Assembly: GCA_022478985.1 (NCBI GenBank)
Contig: JAKSZP010009559.1
Location: 1 to 64,000 of the forward strand
Reading direction: 5' to 3'
DNA length: 64,000 nucleotides
Source of the DNA: Massospora cicadina
Taxonomy: Eukaryota > Entomophthoromycota > Entomophthoromycetes > Entomophthorales > Entomophthoraceae
Position numbers and translations under genes: made by a program. Below are positions 36,050 through 47,020 of this stretch, in pieces. The notes under the pieces were generated by a model, which saw only the letters and a program-made list of their open reading frames with translations, did not search any database and was not told the origin of the DNA. Position 1 is the stretch's first letter. Every line of letters begins with the position of its first letter.

Positions 36050-36960
36050 TTAAACTTCCTTAGGAATTTAGCATGGACTCAATTATATACATGACCCAAA
36101 TCTTTCTCCTTAGTAATGTAAGAAAAGTTTGAGGTCTTCTCAATAACTTTGAATGGACAAACCAAATGCAATTTAACTTGTGAATTTGGCCTGAACCATG
36201 GGTATTACAAGTAAATACTTCATCCTCCACAGCGAATTTGGGAAGATTGTATCAGGTTTTTTGATCTTTTTCATGTCAGGCCTTACAAAGTTCGAAGTTA
36301 TTATCAAAAGCCTGGGCTTGCAGTTTAATCAAGGTCTCCGCAAGCCTCTCAACATACTGGGAATAACTCAATTCTTGGGGTTCTTGTAGCAAGGAATACA
36401 ACAATAGTGGTAAGGCTGGGTGCTTCCCATATAGAAATTGGAAAGGAGACATCTTCGTGGCCAAATGGTAAGAGATGTTGTAGGCAAAAATGGCTGAAAT
36501 GAGGAATATACTCCATTCGGAGGGCTTCTGAGAAGTCAGTTTTCTTGGGATATTGACAAGTGTTCCATTAACTCGTTCTACTGCACCATTTGTCTCTGGG
36601 TGGTATGGAGTTGACAGAACACATGCATCCCCATTAATTCTCTAAGCTTCTGGAGAATAACCACAGTGAAATTTGTGCCATTATCCATCAATATAAATTG
36701 AGGATATCCGTGCCAATGAATAACTTTCAAAAAAGATAAATTTAGCAGTTGTTGAGGCTCCTAAGTCCTGAATAGCCCTGGCTTCAACCCATTTCATTAA
36801 GTGATCAACTGCCACAATAATATATTTGGCTTTCACATTGCTAATCGGGAGGGGTCCAACCACATCTATAGATATAGTGTGCCAAGCAAATTTGTGCCGA
36901 ACAAGCTGGTATGAAGTAGCTTTTGGAAGAGTTTTCCCCTTGACACTCTTGGCAACAGCT
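36050..36960 (-). pseudogene. pol: Integrase of E2
   Basis: Minus frames contain MVGPLPISNVKAKYIIVAVD and HLMKWVEARAIQDLGASTTA (first catalytic Asp), a decayed second-Asp region near 36700, and TPYHPETNGAVERVNGTLVN (~36600; catalytic Glu). Then come ATKMSPFQFLYGKHPALPLL (36464-36405) and a C-terminal region with QAQAFDNNFELCKA and FAVEDEVFTCN. It lies between RNase H and the antisense ORF. The region 35831-36050 holds no gene. Several frame breaks. Confidence 0.85.
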
Positions 36961-37640
36961 CAAAGTTTTATGGATGTCAAAATGCATTTATTCCCAATAG
37001 TAATTTTGCTTAAGCTGCTCCTTGGTTTTCTTAAGGCTTCCATGGCCAGTAGCCTTATGAGCAGCCAAATTAGATCTGCTTGAGCCAAGGGATGTGGAAA
37101 TATATATTTCTTTCCATCAATTACCTTGAATAAGACTCCTTTTTCAGTCTGGGTATCCTTTCTTAATTCGAGAGAGATTTTCTGCACTTGTCTGGGCTCA
37201 TTGGCAAAAGTCCCATTAACCATCTTCTGAGCCAAGGCATCCACCGGCTGGAAGAGGGCTGCTACAATGGACAGACGGGACAAACAATCAGCATTCTGAT
37301 TCTTAGAACCAGCCCGGTGCTTGATGGTATAGTCATAAGCCTGTAGCTTAAGTGCCCAGCGAGCCAAACGTCCTTCTGGCTCCTTAAAATTGTTAAGCCA
37401 GCTTAGGGATGCATGATCAGTAACCACGGTGAAATGCACTCCATGAAGGTATACTCGGAACTGTTTATAGGCATATATAACGCCCAAACACTCTCTTTCT
37501 GTTAAGGTATAATTTCTTTCTTGGGCATTTAGGATACGACTAGCATAGGCTACTGGGTGCTCTTCGCCATCTTCTCTAACTTGGGACAAAACGGCTCCAA
37601 TTGCTGTTAATGACGCATCAGTTTTAACAATAAATTCTCA
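36960..37640 (-). pseudogene. pol: RNase H and integrase zinc region of E2
   Basis: A 209-codon open stretch (37589-36960) reads SQVREDGEEHPVAYASRILN, RECLGVIYAYKQFRVYLHG, VVTDHASLSWLNNFKEPEGR and HRAGSKNQNADCLSRLS, with the conserved Glu and Asp residues of retroelement RNase H. The integrase N-terminal region follows (HPLAQADLIW...). The upstream first Asp (TDASLTAIGAVL frame, ~37620) is in another frame. Confidence 0.88.
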
Positions 37641-38760
37641 GTCAAAGTCAGGATAGTGCAATACTGGTGCGACTAATAGGGCCAAATGAAGCTGGTCAAA
37701 TGCCTCCTGGCAGGCCGAATTCCACTCAAAAGAGACCTTATCCTTAAGTAGATAAAATAAAGGTTCTCCAATTTGAGTGAAGTCAACAATAAATTGATGA
37801 TAATACCCAATCATGCCCAAAAATACTTGAATATCTCGCTTGGATTTGGGCCTCTTCATATTAGATATTGCTTCCAATTTGGCTGGTTGTGGTCGAAGAC
37901 CTTCCTTATTAATTACAAACCCAAGGTATTCCAGCTAGTCTTAAAGAATTGACACTTCCTGGGCTTGATCTTCAAGTTTGCAGCTGCTAACCTCTTGAAA
38001 ACCTCTTCCAGGTGTTCCAGATGTTCATCAAAGGTATGACTGAATATTTTTATATCATCTAGGTATACTAGTACACATGACAATTTAATATCACCCATTA
38101 TGGTGTCCATCGCTCTCTGGAAAATAGCTGGAGCATTTCAGAGTCCTTGGGGCATCCTTGTTGGTTGAAATAACCCTTCTTGGGTAATAATGGCGCACTT
38201 TTCTCGCTCAGCTTTGGGCTGATCAATTTTCCAATACCCACTAATTAAAACCAGCGCTGAGAAGAACTTTGCACCCCCAAGCCTGTCTAGGGCATATTCA
38301 ATTCGCGGAAGAGGATAGGAATCATTTTTGATAATGTTATTAAGCTTTCAGTAGTCAATAACAACCCAGTTGCTCCCATCTTTCTTCTTTACAATAAGAA
38401 TTGGAGCAGCCCATGGACTCTTGGATGGCATCAACATGCCACGGTCAAGAAGTTCTTTAATTTCCTTTGACACAACTTCTTCAGTAGTTTTTAAACGTCT
38501 AATCGGCCTCAATTGGATAGGTAAATGGTCCCCAGTATCTATTGTTTGGATCACTCCTCTTGCACATCCAAGGTCAAAATCATCCTTAGCAAATATCTCA
38601 TGGTATCTCTCAAATAATCCCCAAACTTGGTCCTTTTCCTGATCATTTAGTTCCCCTAAATCAGCCATAGGTAACATTATGCACATATTCCAACTCATCA
38701 TCAGGAATCCCTAGCTCATCCAGGGTTCCAAAATTGTGGAAAGATTCAATCTCCGTTATA
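37640..38760 (-). pseudogene. pol: Reverse transcriptase of E2
   Basis: 38701-38348: linker with EKDQVWGLFERYHEIFAKDD, TIDTGDHLPIQLRPIRRLKT and SPWAAPILIVKKKDGSNWVV. Then come a frame with DRLGGAKFFSALVLISGYWQ (~38270, block A, first Asp changed to V or L), the active-site block CVLVYLDDIKIFSHTFDEHL (intact YLDD, ~38060), IKPRKCQFF, and the connection (KRDIQVFLGMIGYYHQFI, 37877-37638). Few breaks. Confidence 0.9.
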
Positions 38761-38834
38761 GGGATCAAATGGAGGTCTGCAACCACCTGGTGCCTTTTGA
38801 TGAAGATTGGCCGATTCTGCATGTTTGCACAGAT

Positions 38835-38846
38835 GACACTAATTTC
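38835..38846 (+). repeat. Target-site duplication of ORF1-only copy 3, left
   Basis: GACACTAATTTC, identical to 40767-40778. Removing the insert and one copy restores a continuous E2 pol frame between protease and RT. Confidence 0.92.
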
Positions 38847-38945
38847 GACTTTTTGATTTATTCAATTTATTCGATTTACTTGAGGCACGCCAACCAGGGG
38901 ATGGACAGTACTGAACACAACACTCAAAATGACAAAACAAAACTA

Positions 38946-40669
38946 CTAACCAGGTGGGAAGCAGAAACTGCTAACACACCATGGCAAAGGGTGAGGAGGG
39001 GTCGGGGGTTGGTTTTCAGAAAGACCCACCTTGATCAAGGGATGTTGGTTACAGTACCAGATCAGAGCAGAGAGCCAGGGCGTTGGGGCATCTGCATAGT
39101 GGGGGTTGAGGTCAGCGTAGTAGGAGTTTTCCTCTTCCGCATCAAGATAATGACGGGAAAGTGTTTCCACAAAAGCTGCGAGGAGAATTTCAGCTTCTTT
39201 GCGGGCTTCAGGAAGTTGGGTGAAAAGGGAGATACTGTGGTGGGTAATTTTAGCTGAGGGGTTGAATGAAGCAATCGTTGCGACATTCATAACAGCGACT
39301 TCAGCATCATCAAATAGTTTTGAGATGTCACTGCAGGGAGATTCAGGGAAGTCGGGGGAGGAAGAAGGGTGGGAAGGCCATGCTGGAGCTGAGCCACTGA
39401 CTGGGCCACCACGGTGCATAGCTTCAGGCAATGAGGTGAGGCCACCGCAGCTAAGGCGAGCTGGTGATCACTTTGGAAGGGGATGTATTGGGCAGAGGAG
39501 CGAAATGGCAGGGGTAGGGGTTCCATCAAAGTCAGGAAGGAAAAATTATGCCCGACCATAATCGCCTTGGCAGAGAGGTTGACCTGTATGCTTACTAATG
39601 AGGACATTACCTGATTCGTCAGTTTCAGCCAATAGATCCCATGGATTTTGGTTCACTGGAATAGTGGCGTTCGAATTTGGGTGGGTGGGATTGGGCGAAT
39701 GGGCAGCTGCTTGGGTGCCAATTGTGGTCCAAGCATTGCTCTGATTGGATTGGGTAGATTTAGGTGGGAGAGTGAGGCTGGAGGTATTGGGGGGGGTTGA
39801 TTTTCCATGTGGGCCCACTGAACGAGATTGGAGGGTGGGAGGGGGCAGCAAAGCGCCCCATACTGAACCTCCAGAAGGAGGCTCAGAAGCCGCAGCAGCG
39901 GACTTGGCCTGAGGGCACGCTCTTTTTGCATGGTTGAGGCCAAAGAATAGGGAACAAATCTGCCTACCTTTATCAACCTGAGCCCAAAAGAAATGATCAG
40001 GCGCTGCAGCCACACTAGCGCAGGGTGGGATTTGTTGGGCTATGGTAGGGTGGTGTGGTATGATGGTGGCTGTTGCCCGAGGAGTAGCAAGGCGCTCTGC
40101 ACCAGATGGAATGGCAAAGATGAGGTTGGTCTGAGTTCCATAAGCCATGAGCCCCACGACCAACTGGTCATACAAAACCTGGGGTGGAAGGTGTGATGGG
40201 AGATTTGCAAAGGATACCACCAGCATGGTGTCTGAAGGGAGGCGAGTACGGGTTGTGGGAATGTGTTTTTTATAAATTAGAGGAGTTTGTGCTGCCGCTT
40301 CAGCATCCTCCTCAGATTGGAACCCAACGTCAAAGTAGCCCTTAAAAGGGCGGAAGTCTCTAAAGCCAGCTGGCGCAAAGGCCGCAGTGGCTAGCTCAAT
40401 AATTGCCTTATCAGCATATGGGAACAAACGCCCATAGTCCACTCTGAGGCAATAGCGAATGGCAGAGCGAGGGATGGCGAGAGGATGGGGGCGAGAAGGG
40501 TGGACGCGCGCCAGGTGGAGCGCTAAGTCCCGTGGGGGGACAAACGGTTGGAAGCAGTGGGCAGGCTGTTTGAGCCCGTCTGAACGCGCTTGCCCACAGG
40601 GCGGAAAACGCTAGGTGGGGGTGCATTGCTGCCCCACACTGGGGTGGCAGGCGGCGGAGCCAAGGACAT
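38946..40669 (-). pseudogene. ORF1-like protein of the ORF1-only retroposon (copy 3)
   Basis: ATG 40669 (MSLAPPPATPVWGSNAPPPS), a stop near 40524 and one frameshift, then a 298-codon open stretch to 39546 with YGRLFPYADKAIIELATAAF, FRDFRPFKGYFDVGFQSEED (RRM-like), TPLIYKKHIPTTRTRLPSDT, AERLATPRATATIIPHH and a knuckle ICSLFFGLNHAKRAC (second Cys replaced by Phe; C-x2-C-x4-H-x4-C in relatives). A Pro/Ser/Asn-rich linker leads to a helical C-terminus (QLPEARKEAEILLAAFVETL; PHYADAPTPWLSALI). Probably an RNA-binding ORF1p analogue; the role is inferred. Confidence 0.82.
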
Positions 40670-40722
40670 CAAAGAATAGGCTTGGGCAGATGGCTGTGGA
40701 TAAATAAAACTTTAAATTTAAA

Positions 40723-40748
40723 ACCGCTCAAAAGTGACTTTGAGCGGT
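40723..40748. repeat. Perfect hairpin in the 5' leader of copy 3
   Basis: ACCGCTCAAA and TTTGAGCGGT form 10-bp perfect arms around a 6-base loop, 18 bases inside the 5' end of the retroposon. A decayed counterpart (GCTCAA...GCGGT) is in copy 2 at ~8043-8066. Confidence 0.8.
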
Positions 40749-40766
40749 AAAAGAAAAGTTTGAGAG

Positions 40767-40778
40767 GACACTAATTTC
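40767..40778 (+). repeat. Target-site duplication of ORF1-only copy 3, right
   Basis: GACACTAATTTC, partner of 38835-38846. Confidence 0.92.
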
Positions 40779-41400
40779 TTGATGTCCAGGAATAATTATT
40801 CCAGGCGCCACATTAGGTTCAAGTCAAGTTTGAGACCACAGTTGAAAAACTTCGCCATAAAGTCCTTCTGGGATTTGAATTGTTAACCCAGTCAGGACTA
40901 CTGCCTGCATTCCTGAGTCCAGAGTTAGCTCCTTGTTTGCTCTAAGGGGTATTCCCTTAGACTCATGGATTTGCGTTGGCAAGGCCTTGACATGACGCTT
41001 CGATTTATGGTATTTAATATGGATTATTCCATCTTAATAGCCAGATTAATGAACAGATTAGGCTTCTTTAAACCCAAATTCGCGTTTTTTGTATAATAAA
41101 TCGGGATGGTTTGGTTCAACATAGTTAAGGTATCATCCTTATGGCTAGTGACCACTCCATATCTTCTCATAAAATCAGTGCCAATAAGGACCTCATAGTT
41201 CTGATTCAGCAAGACTATAGCTGGAGCTGGACACTACTATAGACCCAAATCTTATAGGCAAGGCACTATATGCCCCAAGAGCTCTGGTGGTATGTGTTCC
41301 TGCAGTGCCATATTCTTGATCGTGGGCAACATCTGAGGCTATTCCCAACTTCTTCATTAACTTAGTGCTGACGATATTTAAGGGGCTCCACTATCAATAA
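40779..41400 (-). pseudogene. Aspartic protease and spacer of E2
   Basis: The catalytic DSGAP is encoded at 41381-41395 (AIIDSGAP). It is followed by GTAGTHTTRALGAYSALPIR-like frames and LLNQNYEVLIGTDFMRRYGV (41212-41150), the C-terminal protease motif. A spacer to RT contains IPEGLYGEVFQL and NVAPGIIIPGHQEI. Intact active-site triad motif, though the frame is broken. Confidence 0.8.
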
Positions 41401-41689
41401 TGGCCTAAACATGGACCTTATTGACAGCAATATTGGCATAGGTACACTCAGAGTATGGTTCAGAAGTGTTTGTTAAGTGAATAGATTCAGAGTTGCCCAA
41501 CTCCAAGTGTGATTTGAGGCAAGAACATATTTTAGGGAAGTTTTCCGCCAGAGTCTGCATAGGGATTGTGACCTGTACATTTTTAGGGAGGGCAGTTCAC
41601 AAGATTGGGTAGTGTGAGGATCAAGGCCATGGTCCATAATTTGCTTGGCATATGGTTTGGCCACCTCTATTCGGGCCTCTTCTGAGGCT

Positions 41690-42710
41690 TCACCTGATTT
41701 TTGGCCTTTTCAAGATCTGGTTGTAACCATATATACATCGTCATCCATAATATGATGTAATGAATCTTTGCCAATCAAATCAGACACGAAAAATTTGTCA
41801 GGATTGGGAGGAATGTTTTCAGCATGATGGGTGGTAGTAGAGCATTCTGCCTCTACTCCACCTGCCCTTTTCCCAAATCTGTGCCCTTTTCAACTTTGTA
41901 AGCCACATTAACTCCTGTTTTCCCATCTACTCAGGCATAACACTTGCTGGCGATGTGACCTTTTCTACCACAATGATGACAAGTGATAGCACTAGATTTG
42001 GAATGTCGGGTTTCTGCTCCTTGAGATTCCCATTTCTTTCTTGACTGTGGCTTGTATTACTAATTTTATGTTGAGGGCGTACCTGTTGAATTGTTTGGCT
42101 GATTTGGAGCATCAAAGATTCTTGCACAGCGGCATAAATAGTCTACAAATCTATTTGTCTCCATATCGCAATTAAAAGCAGGAATCATTACTCATTTCAA
42201 ATCATGATATGGCTGTACAGCATGTTCCATGGCGATTAATGCATCATATTTGGTCATAATGTTTGATCCGAGGAGTACTTGATCTTCATGGTAAAATCAA
42301 TCAGCAAACTCTTTGATAGACTCATTAGGTCTTAACTCGATATTTAAGAGTTCTGTCTTTTGTGTTGACAGCTTTTCAGGCCCACCGAATTCTTTAATGA
42401 TGGCCTGTCAGGCCTCGTTATAAGACTATTCTTCCCCTAAGTAGGGCATTACAAGGTCTACGCTGTGTGAGTCCAGACAATTGATAAGCACTGTTACCTT
42501 TACATTATCAGACGCTCCTCGCATAGCCTTCTCAAAAAGCTTCAAGAAAGAGTATACATTGCCATCTTTATCGAATTTTGGCATGTTAAGTGGTTTAAAG
42601 TTACCTCTGCTTGAGTCCCTAATTAGAGAGGCAGTTTCTCTTCTTAAGTTTGACCGACTTGGGGAACCTTCAGGAAAAATGGGATGCTGTGAACGACTTG
42701 GAGTGGGCAT
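41690..42710 (-). pseudogene. gag: gag capsid and zinc knuckle of E2
   Basis: 42710-42426 carries MPKFDKDGNVYSFLKLFEKA and MRGASDNVKVTVLINCLDSH, the canonical Ty3/gypsy capsid start. It continues as QAIIKEFGGPEKLSTQKTEL and LRPNESIKEFAD after a stop, and ends with the knuckle CHHCGRKGHIASKC at 41940-41981 (perfect C-x2-C-x4-H-x4-C). The product packages element RNA in virus-like particles. Confidence 0.88.
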
Positions 42711-42734
42711 AGAAGTAAGAACTCATGGAATGGT

Positions 42735-43999
42735 TCATGTATTTGATACATCCATCCCATAATCTTCATCTGCCTCATGATAATCATCCAAATCACTCAA
42801 CTCTGTTTTCTGAAATTGGGACTGATGTGGCTTCTGAATTGCACTTTTGCATGCCTTTAAAGCTGCTTTGTCAACCTCCCCTCTCCCTAGACTGGTTGCA
42901 CACTTGCAACTATTAGTCTTAAAATACTCCATTTCCTTGTTGGCTTGAGAGAGATCTGCTTCAGCTAATGTCACTCAGGCTGAAAGTGCCTTCATTTCTT
43001 ATGACATTCTCAACATCCTTGTTTTAGCAAGTGCCAGTTGACTCTCCATATTGCTTTTCTCATTAAATATAATTGTATTGAAAGTATGAAGTTCAGAAAT
43101 ACTTGACCATATGTTGGCTAATTCAGCCTTAATATCTGAATTATCCAGTTGTTCTGCTATAGTAAGAGGTAACTGGGCTAACACTTCAATATCTCTCTGT
43201 GTAGCTGAAAATTCTGTTCGAATATAATTTTCCAAATTGACATATTTTTCCTCCAACTCTCTAAGGGTTTTTTCTTGAATTTTGACCCTGTCGGAGAAGG
43301 TTTTCTGTATTAGCTGCAAAATAATTATACTGTGTCTCAAGTCTGATGCAGTGGTTGGTGATATCCTGTTTCCACTGACTTGAGAATCCCAAATTGTTCA
43401 GCACTTGTGTAGCTATCTTTGGGACACCTTCATTAAGTTGAGTTACCAACTCATCAATTCGGCCATGGGCTTCTGCTGCAGCTCCAATGTTTGAAATGAT
43501 TGCTTTGCGCACTTCTGCAAAGCAAGTATCCAATTTCTCTAATAAGCAATCATGGGCTGACAGTTCCTCATCTTGAATACAGTGAATGTGAGAAAGTTCA
43601 AGATTTTGATGTGCAAAGATGCGTTGGCCATGATTAATAGATGGTTGTATAAAATTAACTAAATATTTGTATGTGTTGGCCTGAACTCCTGAAGTCTTCA
43701 GGACAAACCAGCCATGGTGGCTTCTCTATATTTTTGATAAATTTCATCTTCAGTGCTTGAACCTTCATGTAATAAAATAGACCAAAGCTCGGGTCAATTG
43801 TTGAAAAACCAACCTGGTAGCCTTGAAACAGGGTTTCCAGCATTTCCTTGATGTTAGCCTTTGTAAACTCGGCCAGATTAGAAGGTAAAGTTGGGCCTGT
43901 TCCAGTCGCTATAAGCTCTAATGAGTACCTGTTCCCCTCCTCATTGTCAGAATGATTTGAGGTAAAATGTTCAATAAACTGAACATCGCTTGTTTCCAT
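42735..43999 (-). pseudogene. gag: Long coiled-coil N-terminus of E2 Gag
   Basis: Starts at ATG 43999 (METSDVQFIEHFTSNHSDNE), then open stretches 43999-43655, 43533-43261, 43340-42999 and 42974-42735. They are dominated by heptad-like Glu/Leu/Lys/Gln patterns (VKIQEKTLRELEEKYVNLEN; LAKTRMLRM). About 400 residues precede the capsid, much longer than the usual gypsy Gag N-terminus. EX keeps a matching segment at 14044-14295. Confidence 0.75.
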
Positions 44000-44078
44000 T
44001 TCATTGTTGCTATACTTTCAAGCAAATTCTGAAAGCTGATTGTACATATTCATATTAAGGTAGTTGTTTTTTTTCTTT

Positions 44079-44090
44079 GAGTGAGCACCA
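44079..44090 (-). other. Primer-binding site of E2
   Basis: Minus strand TGGTGCTCACTC, three bases inside the 5' LTR. Confidence 0.78.
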
Positions 44091-44093
44091 AAA

Positions 44094-45415
44094 TGTTAAG
44101 TTTTCAGCCGATGGTGCAAGCTAAAATAACTTAACAGTGAAATTGAGGATATAAACTCACTTTTCAAATAAAACTCCTGCTCATAATTGGAAAGTAGATC
44201 CTCTGATAAATTCTCAATAATAGCCAAGTAACTCTGGTATGCTCACTGTTCTTAAGTCTACTGGTACCAAAAAATACAAGACCTTCTGTATTTGTACAAA
44301 ATCAGGAAATCTCTTTCTTTATAATCAGGACTACTTTTCTGGAAGGCAACTATATACTTCTCTTAGGGAAGAATAAGCACACACAACTATCTAATTAGAT
44401 GTAACAGTGACAGATACAAGTACCAGACAGATGACAGATGGATAATAATTAATAAACTAAGTGACAGTAGTTATTAATGATCAGTAAACTAGTAAATGAT
44501 GATTATTTGATGTTTTATTAATTGGCCAGGCATCGGTATTATATACCTCTCAGGCATCTCCTGGCTGAACTAATTTATTAGATGAGTTCATTCATATTAT
44601 GGCAATCCTCTGCTGGTCATGGCAATAATTATAAAAAATCCCCAAATCAATTCAGCCCATGAATTGACTAAAAATAACAATTGTTTCAGCCTAATTGGAG
44701 GCAATTTTATTCTTATAATTGGGACAACTTTAGGTTTTGAACTCAACATCAAAATCTTCCTGATTAGAGCTATATCATAACTCGACGTCTAACAATAAAT
44801 GGGGAATAAAAAAATTATATGATCATAAAAGATGATGCACCCTAATTTGGGATGTCGGTAGGCCTCTCAATAGCACTAATTACGCCCATAATCAGGATGA
44901 ATTTGGGTTTTGAACTCAACATCAAAATCTTCCCAATTAGAGCTACATCATAACTTGACATCTTACAATAAATGGGGAATAAAAAATATATGATCATAAA
45001 AGATGATGCACCCCAATTTGGGATGTCAGCAGGCCTCTCAATAGCACTAAGTATGCCCATAATCAGGATGTCTATGTTTAAGTGCTTAATTATCAATTTT
45101 CATCAATTAAACCCAACTTCTGCCTTAGTATATTAAGATTAATGTACTAATTTAAGAGAGGCAATTTAGTTAATGCCATGGGACCACTTTGCACCCAAGT
45201 TTACCCATAATTGGCCATAATATAATATCATAGCTATTATTAGCTACAATAATTGGGCACCTCAGATGCAATTAGAGCAGTTATGAGGTGAATCTGATTT
45301 ATCTAATTATGCAGATGAATTGGGAGAATCAAAGGATCCATCAATGGAAGTAATCTATCAGCATTGTTGGTTTTCTCAAAGGGTTTATTTTTGAGTCAAC
45401 CATCAAATTCTAACA
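44094..45415 (-). repeat. 5' LTR of E2
   Basis: 1322 bp, near-identical to 33341-34656 with only scattered substitutions and small indels. Plus-strand ends TGTTAAG and TCTAACA. Confidence 0.93.
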
Positions 45416-45420
45416 ATATC
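45416..45420 (+). repeat. Target-site duplication of E2, right copy
   Basis: ATATC, partner of 33336-33340. Confidence 0.9.
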
Positions 45421-45599
45421 TACAGGTGGGTTTTGTAGGAGACTCAACTATTGGCCTTGGATGTTAAGGCCTTGAGTCCCACTATGTTCAGCATCCCTAT
45501 TTCTACTGAGATGCCCAATGCGCCTCAGGAGCAGTTAACAGGGCCCTCAGCCCTACTCCCTCGCTCACATTACTCTCTAATGCCTCTCTGCTGAGGTAC

Positions 45600-46940
45600 G
45601 CATAGCCATGAGTAGGAGTTGGGGTGTATTCTGCCCCTTTTGTTGCAACTGCTTTTGCTCATCTCTTGGCTTTGCTTGGTTTCAATTTATCATTGCGGTG
45701 CATTTTTGTGCTTTTATTGGCTGCATTATTTTCTTGCACATTCCATTGTTGATTTTCCTAATTGGGTTATGTTCTGCAATTTTGAGGGGTGTGCTGAACC
45801 CCAGTTTTGCTGCATTCATTTCCAAATTGGGTTCCACCAAATTAATCTGGTTGTATTGGGTGATTGGTTTTCTGTGGGATATAATTGGTTCATTGACTCA
45901 AATTCATCCATGTCTTCCTGGATCTGTTCCAGTGATATGGATGATTCTGCCAAGCCTTTGCCTTTGCCTTGGCTGCGGCTAGCTTGTGAGCTTGTTTGTT
46001 TATTTTTCATTCTTTTGGGGAAATTAAGTCAATTATTTTGTATTGCCCATGTTCTCCCCAATTAAATGCTTGTGTTGTATCCATGATTTTGGCGTACTCT
46101 GAGTCATCTTTGCCCATTTCCTCCTCACAGAATTCCATTTCTCTCAGGCCTTCTTTTATGAGGCAAGCGTGAATCTTGTGCCCAAAGGCCTGGCAGTGGT
46201 TGCATATGGGGGTGCGCTTTGCACTGTTGTGTGGAACAGCTGGGATTTTTCCCATCAATGGTGAAAGATGCAATGTGAGGGATTTTTGTAATATCCTCCA
46301 CTACCTCCTGGTTCAGGGAAATTATTTAAATTGCCTTCCCAGTGCTAAGGGTTAGCATCAGCTGCAATATTTGCATCTTGAATTGTTTAATTTCTCCATA
46401 GGCTTCCAAGCCTTCTCAGAGATGTCTTTCAACTATTGTGTGCACCAGTGTGGCTGAAAGAAAATTGAAATTATAAAAATATCTTTGGATTCTGTCCAAT
46501 GGGTGCATTTGGTTGGTCCAAATGCTGTCCATCAGAAAGGTTAAGTAATACTCTGACCTTCGCTGCTTCATTCGCTTCTTTCATGGTTCCAAACCCAAAA
46601 TACCCAACCTTTGTGGATAGTATGGGTTTTTAAGTACACTACATGAGGGAAAAATTTATGTTGGGCTTCGCCAAACTTTTCCCACATTGTTGGTGTTTCT
46701 ACACCCAGGAAAAATCATATCCTGTGTTCCACCAATGACAATGGTTGCTATTGGAATACTTGCATATAATGCAGTATTTTACCAAAAAATAACAAAACTC
46801 GCGGGGGGCACCACCTCAGATTTTTTGTTTATACTGAGATTTTCATTTGTACCTGTGCGCTTGGTACCTTTGGGCGGTGCAGGTCTGGGTCCGCTGCCCT
46901 TTACCGCATTTGCCCAATACTTTGCTTTATTATTCATACT
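45600..46940 (-). pseudogene. LINE B2 ORF1
   Basis: Minus frames give MNNKAKYWANAVKGSGPRPA near 46935, an RRM-like stretch (RIQRYFYNFNF; GLEAYGEIKQFKMQ, 46390-46490), the knuckle CNHCQAFGHKIHAC (~46150-46200), GKDDSEYAKIMDTTQAFNW and a Lys/Gln tail. It is co-linear with B1 ORF1 and has several breaks. Confidence 0.82.
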
Positions 46941-47008
46941 CATCTCACCTGGTATTGATTATCAAATTGTGCTGTTTGAATTGAATCTTATTACTAAAAA
47001 GTGATAGT

Positions 47009-47020
47009 TTCTTTTTCTTT
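47009..47020 (+). repeat. Target-site duplication of LINE B2, right copy
   Basis: TTCTTTTTCTTT, partner of 29670-29681. Confidence 0.75.

Larger units (their letters stand above)
38847..40766 (-). mobile_element. ORF1-only retroposon, copy 3 (reference copy)
   Basis: A 1920-bp insertion on the minus strand in E2 pol, flanked by an exact 12-bp duplication. The 5' leader holds a hairpin (40723-40748). Next comes an ORF1-like gene, then a 3' end with GTCCATCCCCTGGTTGGCG, CCTCAAGTAAAT and a GAATAAAT-rich tail of ~30 bases. There is no endonuclease or RT. Size and both ends agree with copy 2, so this is a defined unit rather than a random deletion of a LINE. Confidence 0.92.
33341..45415 (-). mobile_element. 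Ty3/gypsy LTR retrotransposon E2
   Basis: A 12075-bp minus-strand element with near-identical long LTRs (33341-34656; 44094-45415), an exact 5-bp target duplication, a polypurine tract (AGTGGGGGAAA, 34657-34667 on the minus strand) and a primer-binding site (44079-44090). Gag with a long coiled coil, protease, RT, RNase H and integrase follow; an antisense ORF sits next to the 3' LTR. It is inserted in LINE B2 and itself contains an ORF1-only retroposon. Of all gypsies here it is the best preserved. Confidence 0.93.
45416..47008 (-). mobile_element. L1-like LINE copy B2, 5' part
   Basis: Starts at 47008 with the same 5' sequence as B1 and B3 (minus strand CAATTTGATAATCAATACCA), runs through ORF1 and into the first codons of ORF2 and is cut by E2 at 45416. 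Confidence 0.9.

Noticed and set aside
36826..37083. Plus-strand frame next to the E2 antisense ORF, considered as its extension
   Set aside because: It overlaps integrase and RNase H coding sequence with clear minus-strand motifs, and no counterpart was seen in E3.
39199..39561. A 120-codon plus-strand frame
   Set aside because: It is antisense to the C-terminal part of the ORF1-only retroposon gene, which is conserved between copies on the minus strand.
45608..46065. Long hydrophobic plus-strand frames (124 and 148 codons) that look like membrane proteins
   Set aside because: They are antisense to the LINE B2 ORF1 and have no support of their own; the same pattern appears antisense to B1 and B3.
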